64,000 nt of DNA from contig JBKHXK010000003.1 in the NCBI GenBank assembly GCA_046566065.1, forward strand, positions 1 through 64,000, in the 5' to 3' direction. Below the pieces are notes generated by a model. It did no database searches and was not told where the DNA came from. It worked only from the letters and a program-made list of their open reading frames with translations. Of the stretch, positions 43,776-51,982 are shown one piece after another (within the stretch, counting starts at the first letter, position 1; the number at the start of each line of letters is the position of its first letter). This DNA is from MB1-2 sp046566065. GTDB lineage: Bacteria > Actinomycetota > CADDZG01 > WHSQ01. The translations under genes were made by a program, and so were the position numbers.

Positions 43776-44594
43776 ATGGCCAAGCTCGCCCTGCTCGGCG
43801 GCGGCAAGATGGGACAGGCGCTATTGGGTGGCCTGCTCGCGTCGGGTTGGCGCAAAGCCGAGGATGTGATCGTCACCGGACGTCGTCCGGAGCGCCTGGA
43901 AGAGCTCGCTGCCGCCTACGGTGTGGAGACCTCCCAGGACAACGCCGCGGCGGTCGCGGGGGCCGAGATCGTCGTGATCGCGGTGAAGCCTCAGGACACG
44001 GAGACGCTCCTCTCGGAGATCTCCTCACACGTGACTCCAGAACAGACCGTTCTGTCGTTCGTGGCGGCCATCTCGACCGGCTTCATCGAGACGCGGCTCG
44101 AGGACAAGGTGCCGGTCGTACGCGCGATGCCGAACACCCCATCGGTCGTCCACGAGGGCATGGCGGGCATCTCGCCGGGACGATACGCAACCTCAGAGAA
44201 CCTGAAACTCGCCGAGGAGGTCCTCACGCAGGTGGGCCGGGTGGTCGTCGTCGACGAGTCCTACCTCGACGCGGTCACAGCCATCTCCGGCTCCGGCCCC
44301 GCTTACTTCGCGTTGCTGGCAGAGGCGATGATCGAGGCCGGCATCCTGCTGGGACTTTCCCGCGAGGTGTCGACCGATCTCGTGGTCCAGACGATGCTGG
44401 GCTCGGCCAAGATGTTGCGCGACGAGCGGATGCACCCCGTCGAGCTCCGCGAGATGGTGACCTCGCCCGGAGGGACCACGACCCGTGCCATCCGGGTGCT
44501 CGAGCAGTCCGGGGTCCGGGCCGCCTTCCTGAACGCGATACAGGCCGCGATGGAGCGCTCGCAAGAGCTAGCCCACGGCGACCCCACCGCCTGA
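43776..44594 (+). CDS. proC: pyrroline-5-carboxylate reductase
   Basis: Reduces P5C to proline with NAD(P)H. The 272-residue protein has an N-terminal Rossmann motif 'LLGGGKMGQALLGGLL', 'VIAVKPQD', 'VRAMPNTPSVVHEGM' and the C-terminal family signature from 'ISGSGPAYFALLAEAMIEAG' to 'MVTSPGGTTTRAIRVLE'. ATG 43776 has AAGGA six bases upstream, better than the in-frame ATG 43746. Confidence 0.94.
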   Translation: MAKLALLGGGKMGQALLGGLLASGWRKAEDVIVTGRRPERLEELAAAYGVETSQDNAAAVAGAEIVVIAVKPQDTETLLSEISSHVTPEQTVLSFVAAISTGFIETRLEDKVPVVRAMPNTPSVVHEGMAGISPGRYATSENLKLAEEVLTQVGRVVVVDESYLDAVTAISGSGPAYFALLAEAMIEAGILLGLSREVSTDLVVQTMLGSAKMLRDERMHPVELREMVTSPGGTTTRAIRVLEQSGVRAAFLNAIQAAMERSQELAHGDPTA

Positions 44595-44754
44595 CCAGAC
44601 TTGTCTGACCGCTCCGGCCTCGCCGCCGCCGTCACGCAGCTCCGCCCGAGCCTCCGGCTTGGGCTCGTCGGCGACGTTCGTCGCCTCCTCAGTCGCCGCT
44701 TGGCCGGCGTCGGCGCTGCCTGCGCTCCAAGCACAAACGATGAGGCGGTTGCGA

Positions 44755-45876
44755 ATGAGTGAGAGCGTCGCCTTGGTCACGGTCGACGACATCGCCAAGG
44801 CCTACGACTTCGGCGCGTCCCACCCCCTGCGGCCAGAGCGCGTCCTGCTCACCTACGACCACATCCGCAATCTGGGACTCGGCGAGGTGGCTCGCGAGAT
44901 CTCGTCGCGCTCGGCCACGGACGAGGAGATCGAGGCGGTGCACGATCGAGACTTCATCGACATGGTGAAGGCGATCGATGCCCGGGAGGTCGACGAGCGA
45001 GAGGGTCTGCCCTTCGGCCTCGGCACTCCGGACGACCCGATATTCGCCGGCATGCACCGAGCGTCGGCAGCGGTCTGCGGAGCATCGATCACAGCGGCCG
45101 AGTTGGTGGCGCGCGGGGAGGCCGAGCATGCCTTCAACCCCGCGGGTGGTCTGCACCACGCGCGCCGTCGGGAGGCTTCGGGCTTCTGCATCTACAACGA
45201 CCCTGCCGCCGCGATAGCCAAGGTGCTGGAGCTCCGCCCCGACTGGCGGGTCATGTACGTGGACGTCGACGTTCATCATGGCGACGGGGTGCAGTGGATC
45301 TTCTACGACGAGCCGAGGGTGCTGACGGTCTCGCTGCACCAGTCGGGTCGCTACCTCTATCCCGGCACCGGCTTCGAAGACGAGATAGGAGAGGGGGCCG
45401 GGCGCGGCACCTCGGTCAACGTCCCCTTGCTGCCCTATACGGGCGAGTCCGATTACCTCTGGGCCCTGGAGCGGGTCTTAACGGGGTCGGCGGAGGCCTT
45501 CCGCCCCGACCTCGTGCTGACCCAGCTGGGCGCGGATACCCACTACGGCGACCCCCTCGCGAACCTCGGGCTCACGATGACGGCCTATCCCCGTATGGCA
45601 GAGATCCTCCACGCCGTCGCTCACGAGCATTGCGACGGCCGCTGGGTCGCCACCGGCGGGGGCGGCTACCAGGCCGAGACGGTCGTCCCCAAGGTCTGGA
45701 CGATCCACTTCGCCGAGATGTGCGGACGGCCCGAGGCGATCCCGGCAGAGTGGCTGCGGGACCAAGCCCCCGAGCAGGCCGGCCGCTCGTTCCGGGATCA
45801 GTTGGAGATCTCGGTAGAGGGCGTACTGGATGCCTGCCTGCCTCGGCTCCGCGTCCTTGCAAGCGCGGACGCTTAA
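44755..45876 (+). CDS. histone deacetylase-family protein, AcuC-like
   Basis: A 373-residue zinc amidohydrolase of the arginase/deacetylase fold. Zinc and catalytic residues are visible: 'HARRREASGFCIYNDPAAA', 'YVDVDVHHGDGVQ' (Asp, His) and 'LGADTHYGDPLANL' (second Asp). It resembles AcuC, which deacetylates acetyl-CoA synthetase or other proteins. ATG 44755 is chosen on homology; about 160 bases to proC show nothing I can name. Confidence 0.87.
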   Translation: MSESVALVTVDDIAKAYDFGASHPLRPERVLLTYDHIRNLGLGEVAREISSRSATDEEIEAVHDRDFIDMVKAIDAREVDEREGLPFGLGTPDDPIFAGMHRASAAVCGASITAAELVARGEAEHAFNPAGGLHHARRREASGFCIYNDPAAAIAKVLELRPDWRVMYVDVDVHHGDGVQWIFYDEPRVLTVSLHQSGRYLYPGTGFEDEIGEGAGRGTSVNVPLLPYTGESDYLWALERVLTGSAEAFRPDLVLTQLGADTHYGDPLANLGLTMTAYPRMAEILHAVAHEHCDGRWVATGGGGYQAETVVPKVWTIHFAEMCGRPEAIPAEWLRDQAPEQAGRSFRDQLEISVEGVLDACLPRLRVLASADA

Positions 45877-45902
45877 CCTTCCTCCCCTAGGAGGCAAAGT
45901 CC

Positions 45903-46295
45903 ATGAGCGAGCTACACCGATACATAGGTTTCGCGATCCCTTCGGGGTTCGTGATCCTCGTGCTGTGGACGCTCTGGTCCCTGATCCGGAACAAGGTCCC
46001 TCACGATCGCTTCTGGACGCTGCTCGGCATCCTGCAAGCGGTGATCGCCTTGCAGGTGGTGGTCGGAGCGGTCCTCTTCGCGGCTGGACAGCGGCCCCCA
46101 CCTCAGGACCTGCGGTGGCTGCACTACGTCTACGGAGGAGTGTTCCCAGCCGTCATCCTGATCGCGGCCCATCGCATCGCCCAACGGGAGAGGTTCGCCG
46201 AGATCCCCTGGATCGTTTTCGGCTTCGCTTCCTTCATCAACTTCGGATTGACCAGTCGAGCTTTGATGACCGGTCTGGGGATCGGCGTCGACTGA
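45903..46295 (+). CDS. four-helix membrane protein, 130 aa
   Basis: Unknown integral membrane protein with about four helices ('IGFAIPSGFVILVLWTLW', 'LLGILQAVIALQVVVGAVLF', 'YVYGGVFPAVILIAAH', 'IPWIVFGFASFINFGL'). AGGAGG eight bases before ATG 45903 fixes the start. It follows the AcuC-like gene by 26 bases and precedes the MarP-like protease by 36 bases, suggesting co-transcription. A conserved His in 'WLHYVYGG' and 'AAHRIAQRE' might bind heme; this is only a guess. Confidence 0.7.
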   Translation: MSELHRYIGFAIPSGFVILVLWTLWSLIRNKVPHDRFWTLLGILQAVIALQVVVGAVLFAAGQRPPPQDLRWLHYVYGGVFPAVILIAAHRIAQRERFAEIPWIVFGFASFINFGLTSRALMTGLGIGVD

Positions 46296-46331
46296 CGCCG
46301 TGAACGTTTCCGCCGACCGCGTAGACCCAGC

Positions 46332-47519
46332 ATGAACATCGTCGACCTCCTCGTTCTGGTGCTCGGAGGTTTGTCCGCCTACCGCGGGTGGCGCTTGGGC
46401 CTGCTGGGTCAGGTGTTCGAGCTCGGCGGCGGCTTCTTGGGATTGCTGGCCGGGGTCGCGTGGGGGCCCGGCATAGCGACCGCGTTCACCGACAGCGCGG
46501 GGCTGGAGCGAGCCCTCATCTCACTGGTGATCGTGTTCGTAGCGATGTCCGTCGGACAGACGATCGGTCACCTGCTGGGCCGTCGCGGCGGAGCCATGGC
46601 GGATCGTGCTCGTTTGGGCGAGTTGAACTCGGGCCTGGGCGCGGCTTTCGGGATCCTCATCACCGTCGTTTCCTTCTGGTTGATCGGCTCACTGCTCGTG
46701 AAGGGCCCATCCCGAGCCATAGCGAACGCCTTCGGCGACTCGCGCCTGCTCGAGATCACGAACGCCGCCCTCCCACCACCCCCCAACCTGCTCGCGCAGT
46801 TCCAGCACTACCTGAACACCTCCGGGTTCCCGCAGGTCTTCGCCGGCCTGCCCCCCGAGTTGGGCGAGCCGCCGAAGCTCCCTCCGAACAAGCAGGCGCG
46901 CCGTTTGGCCGCCCGGGCCCAGGGCTCGGTCGTTCAGATCTCCGTGCCCGCCTGCGGAGGGACGCAGCTCGGGACCGGCTGGATCGCGGCCCCCTCCACG
47001 GTGGTCACGAACGCTCACGTGGTCGCCGGTGGCGATGCGATCGTCGTGAGAGAGGATGGCGGCGGGGAACATCCGGGGACCGTCGTCGTCTTCGACCCGC
47101 GCACCGACGTGGCCGTGATCCGCGTCGATGGTCTGTCGGGGCCGCCGCTGGATCTCGACATAACCGATCTCGATCCCGGCTCTCCAGGAGTGACCTTGGG
47201 GTATCCGGGCAACGCCGATGGCCGGATGGTCGCGCACCGAGCGGCGATCGCGGCCCGCTACGAGAAGGCGAACGGTCGCGACATCTACGGTCGTCGCGAC
47301 GTCAGCCGTGACGTCTACGCCGTTCGCTCCCCGGTTCGTCAAGGGGACTCCGGCGGCCCCTTCGTGACCGCCGAGGGCAACGTCGGAGCGGTCGTCTTCG
47401 CGGCGTCGACGACCGACGGCGACACCGGCTATGCGCTCACCGGGGCCGAGGTCGAAGACGAGATCGCCAAGGGCCGCTCCTCGACCGACCCGGTCTCGAC
47501 CGGCTCCTGCACCCGCTAG
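46332..47519 (+). CDS. MarP-like membrane serine protease (CvpA + trypsin-like)
   Basis: A 395-residue protein with an N-terminal CvpA-type four-helix membrane domain (1-150, 'VLGGLSAYRGWRLGLLGQVFELGGG' in parts) and a periplasmic chymotrypsin-fold protease. The triad is visible: His in 'VVTNAHVVAG', Asp in 'DPRTDVAVIRV', Ser in 'RQGDSGGPFV'. Two cysteines ('PACGGTQ' and the C-terminal 'GSCTR') match the disulfide of mycobacterial MarP (Rv3671c), needed for acid and oxidative stress resistance there. It is the last gene before the repeat region. Confidence 0.87.
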   Translation: MNIVDLLVLVLGGLSAYRGWRLGLLGQVFELGGGFLGLLAGVAWGPGIATAFTDSAGLERALISLVIVFVAMSVGQTIGHLLGRRGGAMADRARLGELNSGLGAAFGILITVVSFWLIGSLLVKGPSRAIANAFGDSRLLEITNAALPPPPNLLAQFQHYLNTSGFPQVFAGLPPELGEPPKLPPNKQARRLAARAQGSVVQISVPACGGTQLGTGWIAAPSTVVTNAHVVAGGDAIVVREDGGGEHPGTVVVFDPRTDVAVIRVDGLSGPPLDLDITDLDPGSPGVTLGYPGNADGRMVAHRAAIAARYEKANGRDIYGRRDVSRDVYAVRSPVRQGDSGGPFVTAEGNVGAVVFAASTTDGDTGYALTGAEVEDEIAKGRSSTDPVSTGSCTR

Positions 47520-47542
47520 CCGCGCCCGACCGACCTTCTTTT

Positions 47543-47633
47543 CGGAACCATGACCGCTGAGCGGTCACCAGCCCGAAAAGATCGTTCTCCGCCACGCAGC
47601 TTTCGCTGAGCGAAAGCCTTGTGGAAGAGAAAG
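47543..47633 (+). repeat. 91-base repeat, copy A, with two TGA-loop hairpins
   Basis: Contains TGACCGC-TGA-GCGGTCA (47551-47567) and GCTTTCGC-TGA-GCGAAAGC (47599-47617), two hairpins of seven and eight pairs that share the same TGA triloop, joined by a CCCGAAAAGA spacer. It is about 93% identical to copy B. It starts 23 bases after the marP-like stop codon. Confidence 0.8.
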
Positions 47634-47667
47634 CGCCGAGTGGGCGCAGGCGGGCCGGAGCAGCGCA

Positions 47668-47726
47668 ACGAGCGCAGGCGGAACAGCGCCACGAGCGCAG
47701 GCGGTGCACGCAACGAGCGCAGGCGG
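47668..47726 (+). repeat. three 14-base units ACGAGCGCAGGCGG
   Basis: Identical units at 47668-47681, 47691-47704 and 47713-47726, spaced 23 and 22 bases apart. The spacers are too short and irregular for a CRISPR array. Confidence 0.75.
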
Positions 47727-47752
47727 GGGGTCCCGTAGAGGAGTCGAAGGCT

Positions 47753-47805
47753 CTGGATCGCATGTCGCTCATCAGCTGAGTGGGCGCGTGCGACATGCGA
47801 TCCAG
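47753..47805. repeat. 16-base perfect inverted repeat with 21-base loop
   Basis: CTGGATCGCATGTCGC (47753-47768) pairs with its exact complement at 47790-47805. The outer arms GTCGAAGG (47743-47750) and CCTTCGAC (47843-47850) could extend it into a larger cruciform or structured RNA. Confidence 0.75.
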
Positions 47806-47907
47806 CGAGCAGGCAGCGCGCCGTTGAGGCGCCCGCCTGTGTCCTTCGACGAGTCCTGGGATCCCCCCGCCGGAGCGGGGGTGGGGCTCCCGCCAAGCGC
47901 TCTATTG

Positions 47908-47998
47908 CGGAACCATGACCGCTGAGCGGTTATCACCCCGAAAAGAACGTTCTCTGGCACGCAGCTTTCGCTGAGCGAAAGCCTTGTGGAAGAGAAAG
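47908..47998 (+). repeat. 91-base repeat, copy B, with two TGA-loop hairpins
   Basis: Same orientation as copy A with about six substitutions. The second hairpin (47964-47982) is identical; the first has lost its outer pair. It lies 51 bases from the stop of the SDR gene. Confidence 0.8.
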
Positions 47999-48048
47999 GC
48001 GACCAACAAGCGCGGGCGAAAGAGCCGGAGCGGGCTCAGGGCAGAGCG

Positions 48049-48810
48049 TTAGGCGGTTTGGCCCCCGTCGACGACCAGCGTTGTGCCGGTGACGAACGAG
48101 GATGCGTCCGACGCGAGGTAGATGGCGGCGGCTGCGATCTCTTCAGAGGTGCCGAAGCGGCCCATCGGGATCATGTCGGTGGCCATCTTGAGCACGTTCT
48201 CGTCGGCCTTCATGAACTCGTTCAGAGGGGTGTCGATCCAGCCGGGAGCGATGCAGTTCACGCGCACGTTCGAGGTCGCGAGCTCCTTGGCGACGGCCTG
48301 GGTGAACAGACGCACGCCGCCCTTGGCCGCCGAGTAGGGCGAGAGCCCCTGGGCCCCCTGGATGCCGGCGACCGAGGCGATCTGGATGATCGAGCCGCCG
48401 TGATCGACCATCGCCTGTGCCGCCAGCTGCGTGCCGTGGAACACCGAGTCGAGGTTCAGCGTGCGCAACTTGTCCCACCCGGACGGACGGAGAGTGGTGA
48501 GTGGAGCCATGAAGTTGGAACCCCCCGCGTTGTTCACGAAGACGTCCAACTTGCCGAACTCCTCGACGGTTCTCCGGATCAGGCTCTCGAGCTGGTCTCG
48601 CTGGGTCACGTCGGTCGGCACGACGAGCGCTTTGCGCCCCATCGCGTCGATCTCCTTGGCGAGGGTCTCCAGGTCGGCCTCGCTGCGGGCCGCCACCGCG
48701 ACGTCCGCTCCGGCTTCGGCGAATCCGAGGGCGATCGCCCGTCCGATACCCCGCGATGCTCCGGTCACGCAGGCGGATCTTCCTTCGAGCGAGAAGCGCT
48801 CCATGGTCAT
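48049..48810 (-). CDS. short-chain dehydrogenase/reductase
   Basis: A 253-residue SDR oxidoreductase, FabG-like. It has 'VTGASRGIGRAIALGFAEAG' (NADP-binding), 'NNAGGSNF', the Ser of 'IIQIASVAG', the Tyr-Lys pair in 'YSAAKGGV' and 'NCIAPGWIDTPL'. AGGAGG eight bases before ATG 48810 supports the start. The substrate is unknown. It is divergent from the phosphatase-like gene. Confidence 0.88.
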   Translation of the reverse strand: MTMERFSLEGRSACVTGASRGIGRAIALGFAEAGADVAVAARSEADLETLAKEIDAMGRKALVVPTDVTQRDQLESLIRRTVEEFGKLDVFVNNAGGSNFMAPLTTLRPSGWDKLRTLNLDSVFHGTQLAAQAMVDHGGSIIQIASVAGIQGAQGLSPYSAAKGGVRLFTQAVAKELATSNVRVNCIAPGWIDTPLNEFMKADENVLKMATDMIPMGRFGTSEEIAAAAIYLASDASSFVTGTTLVVDGGQTA

Positions 48811-48841
48811 CGGGCGGGCCTCCTGGTCGGTGGGCGGGTCT

Positions 48842-48854
48842 TACGATGCTAGCG
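48842..48854 (+). promoter_or_regulatory. leaderless promoter
   Basis: TACGAT (48842-48847) ends seven bases before ATG 48855; no Shine-Dalgarno. Confidence 0.5.
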
Positions 48855-49649
48855 ATGAGGACAGGGGGCAGCATCTCACTTGACGAGGCGCGCGACGCTT
48901 TGATCGCCGCGGGGATCACCGGCCCTCACCGATCCCACGGGCGGCGCAGCTCGATCGGCAAGATCGCTCCGCTGCTCGAGGGCGATCCCGACAAGACCTT
49001 CGGCCTCTCGGGGATGGAACGCCACTCCGAAGCCGATGTGCTTGGCTTCATGGCCCGGCTCACCGGCTGTTCCGACGATATCTCCTGCCTCGACGACGAC
49101 GACCTGATCGACCCGGACCGCACGATCGCGGGGATAGTGGCGGCAGCCGAGCGCCTCAGGGATCACGCCCGGGCCGGCGGCACCCTGCTCGTCGCCACCG
49201 GGCACCCGACCGGGATGCTGGAGCACAACATCAGGGTCGTGGACGTTTTCGTTGAGGCGGGCGGCAAGATCGTGCGTCCCCGCGAGGAGGAGCGACTCGC
49301 CATCGGCAAGCCCTCCCGCCACGTCGAGGTGCGCTACACCGGCGGGGTCGGCTGTCTGGCCGATTGGGGGCAGTTGAAGCACACCCATCTGTCCGAAGCG
49401 ATGGAGGCCTTGCTAGAGGTCGAGCCCTGGCCCGAGATGGTGTTCGCCGATCACGGCTTCGCCGGAGCCGCGATCGAACGGGGCATCCCGACCGTGGCTG
49501 TCATGGATATCAACGACCACGCTCTGGCGGTCGCGGCGGCCGAGGGCCGGGACGTGACCATCGTTCCCCTCGACGACAACAGACCCCCGCGCCTCTACGA
49601 GCCCTCGTGGCGCCTCTTCGAACAGATCATCGGAGGTCATGGTGGATAA
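48855..49649 (+). CDS. conserved actinobacterial phosphatase-like protein
   Basis: A 264-residue soluble protein of a conserved actinobacterial group usually labelled phosphatase without proof. It opens 'RTGGSISLDEARDALIAAGITGPHR' in parts, and has 'TLLVATGHPTGMLEHNIRV', 'RYTGGVGCLADWGQLKHTHLSEAME' and 'MVFADHGFAGAAIERGIPTVAVMDIND'. The conserved His, Asp and Gly clusters suggest a metal-dependent hydrolase. Its 3' end overlaps the next gene by 11 bases, so the pair is coupled. The substrate is not known. Confidence 0.65.
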   Translation: MRTGGSISLDEARDALIAAGITGPHRSHGRRSSIGKIAPLLEGDPDKTFGLSGMERHSEADVLGFMARLTGCSDDISCLDDDDLIDPDRTIAGIVAAAERLRDHARAGGTLLVATGHPTGMLEHNIRVVDVFVEAGGKIVRPREEERLAIGKPSRHVEVRYTGGVGCLADWGQLKHTHLSEAMEALLEVEPWPEMVFADHGFAGAAIERGIPTVAVMDINDHALAVAAAEGRDVTIVPLDDNRPPRLYEPSWRLFEQIIGGHGG

Positions 49650-50586
49650 CCGCTCTGTCGAGGCCGTACTCGTCGACTGCATGGGACTGAAGGCCGGCGA
49701 GACACTCCTCGTGTTGACCGACCCCAAACGATCGAGCATCGCCCGAGCCCTCGTGGAGCGCGGCAGGGAACTGGGCGCGGAAACCGTGCTGATAGAGATG
49801 AGCGAGCGGGAGACCAACGGGACCGAACCGCCCCCGCCCGCGGCGGCCGCCATGCTCGAGTGCGATGTCTTCATCGCTCCGACCACCAAGTCCATCTCGC
49901 ACACCGCGGCCCGCAAGAACGCGAACGCTCGCGGGGTGCGCTGCGCGACGATGCCGCAGATCACCGAAGACATGCTGCATCGCACCATGGCGGCGGACTA
50001 CTCCGAGGTCCGAAGACGCAGCCGGATCCTGGCCGAGGCTCTGACGGCCGGACGCGAGGTGCACATCACGAGTCCCCAGGGGACCGACGTCACCTTGGGC
50101 ATCGAGGGCCGCGAGGGGATCTCGGACGATGGTGATCTCAGCGCCCCCGGCTCTTTCGGCAACCTCCCGGCGGGTGAGGGTTTCATCGCGCCCGTCGAAG
50201 GGACCACTCAGGGAACGATCGCCTTCGACGGTTCGGTGTGGCCCGTGGGGCTGCTCGAAGAGCCGATAGTCGTCGGGATCGAGGACGGGATGGCTACCGA
50301 GTTCTCCGGCCCCCGCGCCGACGAGTGGTACGAGACGATGGCGCCTTACGGAGATGCCGCCCTCGCGGTTGCCGAGCTCGGAATCGGGACCAACGAGGCC
50401 GCGATCCTCACGGGCAACGTCTTGGAGGACGAGAAGATCCTCGGAACGATCCACGTGGCCTTCGGCGATAACCACACCTTCGGAGGAACGAATCGGGTGT
50501 CGTCCCACCAGGACGGGATCGTCACCGAGCCCACGCTCACGATCGACGGAAAGGTCTATGTCGAGGCGGGCCGACTCCTCGTCTGA
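49639..50586 (+). CDS. M29-like aminopeptidase family protein
   Basis: A 315-residue metallo-protein of the thermophilic aminopeptidase (M29) / NicX-like fold. The visible metal-site stretches are 'FGNLPAGEGFIAPVEG', 'AVAELGIGTNEAAILTG' and 'HVAFGDNHTFGGTNRVSSHQDGI' split by turns, with Glu, His and Asp as probable ligands. Annotations in this family range from leucyl aminopeptidase to dihydroxypyridine dioxygenase, so the activity stays open. It overlaps the phosphatase-like gene by 11 bases. Confidence 0.72.
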   Translation: MVDNRSVEAVLVDCMGLKAGETLLVLTDPKRSSIARALVERGRELGAETVLIEMSERETNGTEPPPPAAAAMLECDVFIAPTTKSISHTAARKNANARGVRCATMPQITEDMLHRTMAADYSEVRRRSRILAEALTAGREVHITSPQGTDVTLGIEGREGISDDGDLSAPGSFGNLPAGEGFIAPVEGTTQGTIAFDGSVWPVGLLEEPIVVGIEDGMATEFSGPRADEWYETMAPYGDAALAVAELGIGTNEAAILTGNVLEDEKILGTIHVAFGDNHTFGGTNRVSSHQDGIVTEPTLTIDGKVYVEAGRLLV

Positions 50587-50641
50587 ACCGAAAAAACCCC
50601 CTCTGAGCAGGGAAAACCCGCTGCTATACTTTTCCTTACGC

Positions 50642-50860
50642 ATGGCTACCTCGTCCGAAACTCCCGGTGGTGAAGGCCCCTTCCTGGGCCGGTTCCTGAC
50701 CGTGGGCGAGGTCGCCCGGCACCTGAGGGTGTCGAACATGACGGTGTATCGCCTCGTGAAGTCCGGTCAGCTCGCTGCGGTTCGTGTCGGAAGGGGGTAT
50801 CGCATCCGGGAGGACGACGTTCGCTCCTACCTGGAGAAGCGGTACATGGACGCCGGCTAA
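50642..50860 (+). CDS. BldC-like MerR/excisionase-type DNA-binding protein
   Basis: A 72-residue protein made almost wholly of a winged helix-turn-helix of the HTH_17/excisionase type: 'FLTVGEVARHLRVSNMTVYRLVKSGQLAAVRVGRGYRIREDDVRSYL' in successive helices. BldC in Streptomyces has the same size and fold and controls development by cooperative binding to direct repeats. TATACT (50622-50627) is a good -10 element 14 bases before ATG 50642. Confidence 0.82.
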   Translation: MATSSETPGGEGPFLGRFLTVGEVARHLRVSNMTVYRLVKSGQLAAVRVGRGYRIREDDVRSYLEKRYMDAG

Positions 50861-50935
50861 GACCCGGTTTCGCGATCTCGACTAGAGCGGCATACCGCGC
50901 ATGAGGCGTTCGCCACTGAGTGAAGGGTTTCTTCG

Positions 50936-51832
50936 GTGGAGTCGGACGTCGAGAAGGTCTACGAGCGTGTGCTGGCGAGTCCGGGTGTCGTCTTCCTCCT
51001 GGGAGGGCTGAACACCGGTAAGAGCACCTTCGGGATCGAGCTGCTGCGCCGTGCCAACCAAGCCGGTATGGCCGCCGCCCTGGTCGACGCCGACATCGAG
51101 CAGTCGACGGTGGGGCCGCCTACAACCGTGGGCCTGAAGCTGATCAGCGGGATGGAGGAGATCGGCCGAGAGACCCTGCGGACCGCCGATGCCCTCGCTT
51201 TCGTGGGCTCCTTGAACCCCAGGGAGCACCTGCTGCCGCTCGTCTCCGGGACCACCAAGCTCGTCGGACGGGCCAGGGAGGCCGGTTGCAGCCTGATCGT
51301 GGTGGACTCGACCGGTTTCGTGGCCGGGGTCTACGGCCAGACCCTCAAGTTCTTCAAGATGGATGCCGTCAAACCCGACTTCGTGGTCGCATTCGAGCGT
51401 GGCGGCGAGCTCGAACACCTCGTCGGTATGGCTCAGCGGTTCACCCCTGCCGAGGTCATCGAGTTGGAGGCTCCAGGCGAGTTCGAGGGCCGGTCGGCGG
51501 AGGAGCGGGTAGCGTTCCGGGAAGAACAGTTCGCCGCCTACTTCGCCGCCGGGTCTTCACGCTGGCGGGTGAAGCCGACGGTGTTCATGCCTACGCTGCC
51601 TCCCGAGTTCGATCTGAGCCGGTTGGACTCACTGGTCGTGGGCATGGAGGATGGCAAGGGATCGTGCCCCGGGATCGGTGTGCTGGAATACGACACCGGA
51701 GAGGGCATCCTCCGCATGGTCTCACCGATCACCGAAGGTGTTCGAGGGCTGCGGTTGGGCTCGGTCAAGATAGACATCGATGGTCGTTCCAAGGGGCCGG
51801 TGACCCTCCGGCAACTATTGGGCACGGAGTAG
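50936..51832 (+). CDS. Clp1-like P-loop polynucleotide kinase family protein
   Basis: A 298-residue protein with an N-terminal P-loop 'VVFLLGGLNTGKSTFGIELL', the Clp1/Grc3 family Asp motif 'VDADIEQSTVGPPTTVGL' and 'LIVVDSTGFVAG'. Relatives in archaea and eukaryotes phosphorylate 5'-hydroxyl RNA or DNA ends; actinobacterial members are uncharacterised as far as I know. The C-terminal third is a beta-rich domain ('GKGSCPGIGVLEYDTGEGILRMVSP'). The start is GTG 50936. It sits between the BldC-like gene and bS22, which hints at RNA metabolism. Confidence 0.75.
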   Translation: MESDVEKVYERVLASPGVVFLLGGLNTGKSTFGIELLRRANQAGMAAALVDADIEQSTVGPPTTVGLKLISGMEEIGRETLRTADALAFVGSLNPREHLLPLVSGTTKLVGRAREAGCSLIVVDSTGFVAGVYGQTLKFFKMDAVKPDFVVAFERGGELEHLVGMAQRFTPAEVIELEAPGEFEGRSAEERVAFREEQFAAYFAAGSSRWRVKPTVFMPTLPPEFDLSRLDSLVVGMEDGKGSCPGIGVLEYDTGEGILRMVSPITEGVRGLRLGSVKIDIDGRSKGPVTLRQLLGTE

Positions 51833-51858
51833 GCCTCAAAGGCCTTAGAGGAGTAGGT

Positions 51859-51960
51859 ATGCCGTCACTGGTCAAGAAGCGCCGCAAGAAGATGCGCAAG
51901 AAGAAGCATCGGAAGATGCTGAAGAAGACGCGCTGGCAGCGGCGTCAGCAGGGCAAATAG
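51859..51960 (+). CDS. bS22-like small ribosomal protein (AURKAIP1/COX24 domain)
   Basis: Only 33 residues, with nearly half Lys or Arg ('KKRRKKMRKKKHRKMLKKTR', ending 'WQRRQQGK'). This is the actinobacterial bS22 / mitochondrial mS38-like sequence that binds 16S rRNA in mycobacterial small subunits. GAGGAG five bases before ATG 51859 gives a good start. It follows the Clp1-like gene by 26 bases and converges with whiB. Confidence 0.92.
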   Translation: MPSLVKKRRKKMRKKKHRKMLKKTRWQRRQQGK

Positions 51961-51982
51961 CTCTAGTTCCTAGCCCGCTGAG

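Larger units (their letters stand above)
47520..48048. other. 529-base intergenic repeat mosaic
   Basis: No gene is supported here. The region holds two 91-base direct copies (47543-47633 and 47908-47998), three 14-base tandem-like units (47668-47726), and a 16-base inverted repeat (47753-47805) nested within GTCGAAGG/CCTTCGAC arms (47743-47750 and 47843-47850). All frames through it are low-complexity Arg/Ser/Pro readings typical of non-coding high-GC DNA. Confidence 0.75.

Noticed and set aside
47668..47726. CRISPR array
   Set aside because: Only three 14-base units with 8-9-base spacers and no cas genes.
47753..47805. Hammerhead ribozyme suggested by CUGAUGAG on the minus strand near 47770
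   Set aside because: No GAAA follows a stem II in the right place and the third stem is missing; the sequence is explained by the large inverted repeat.
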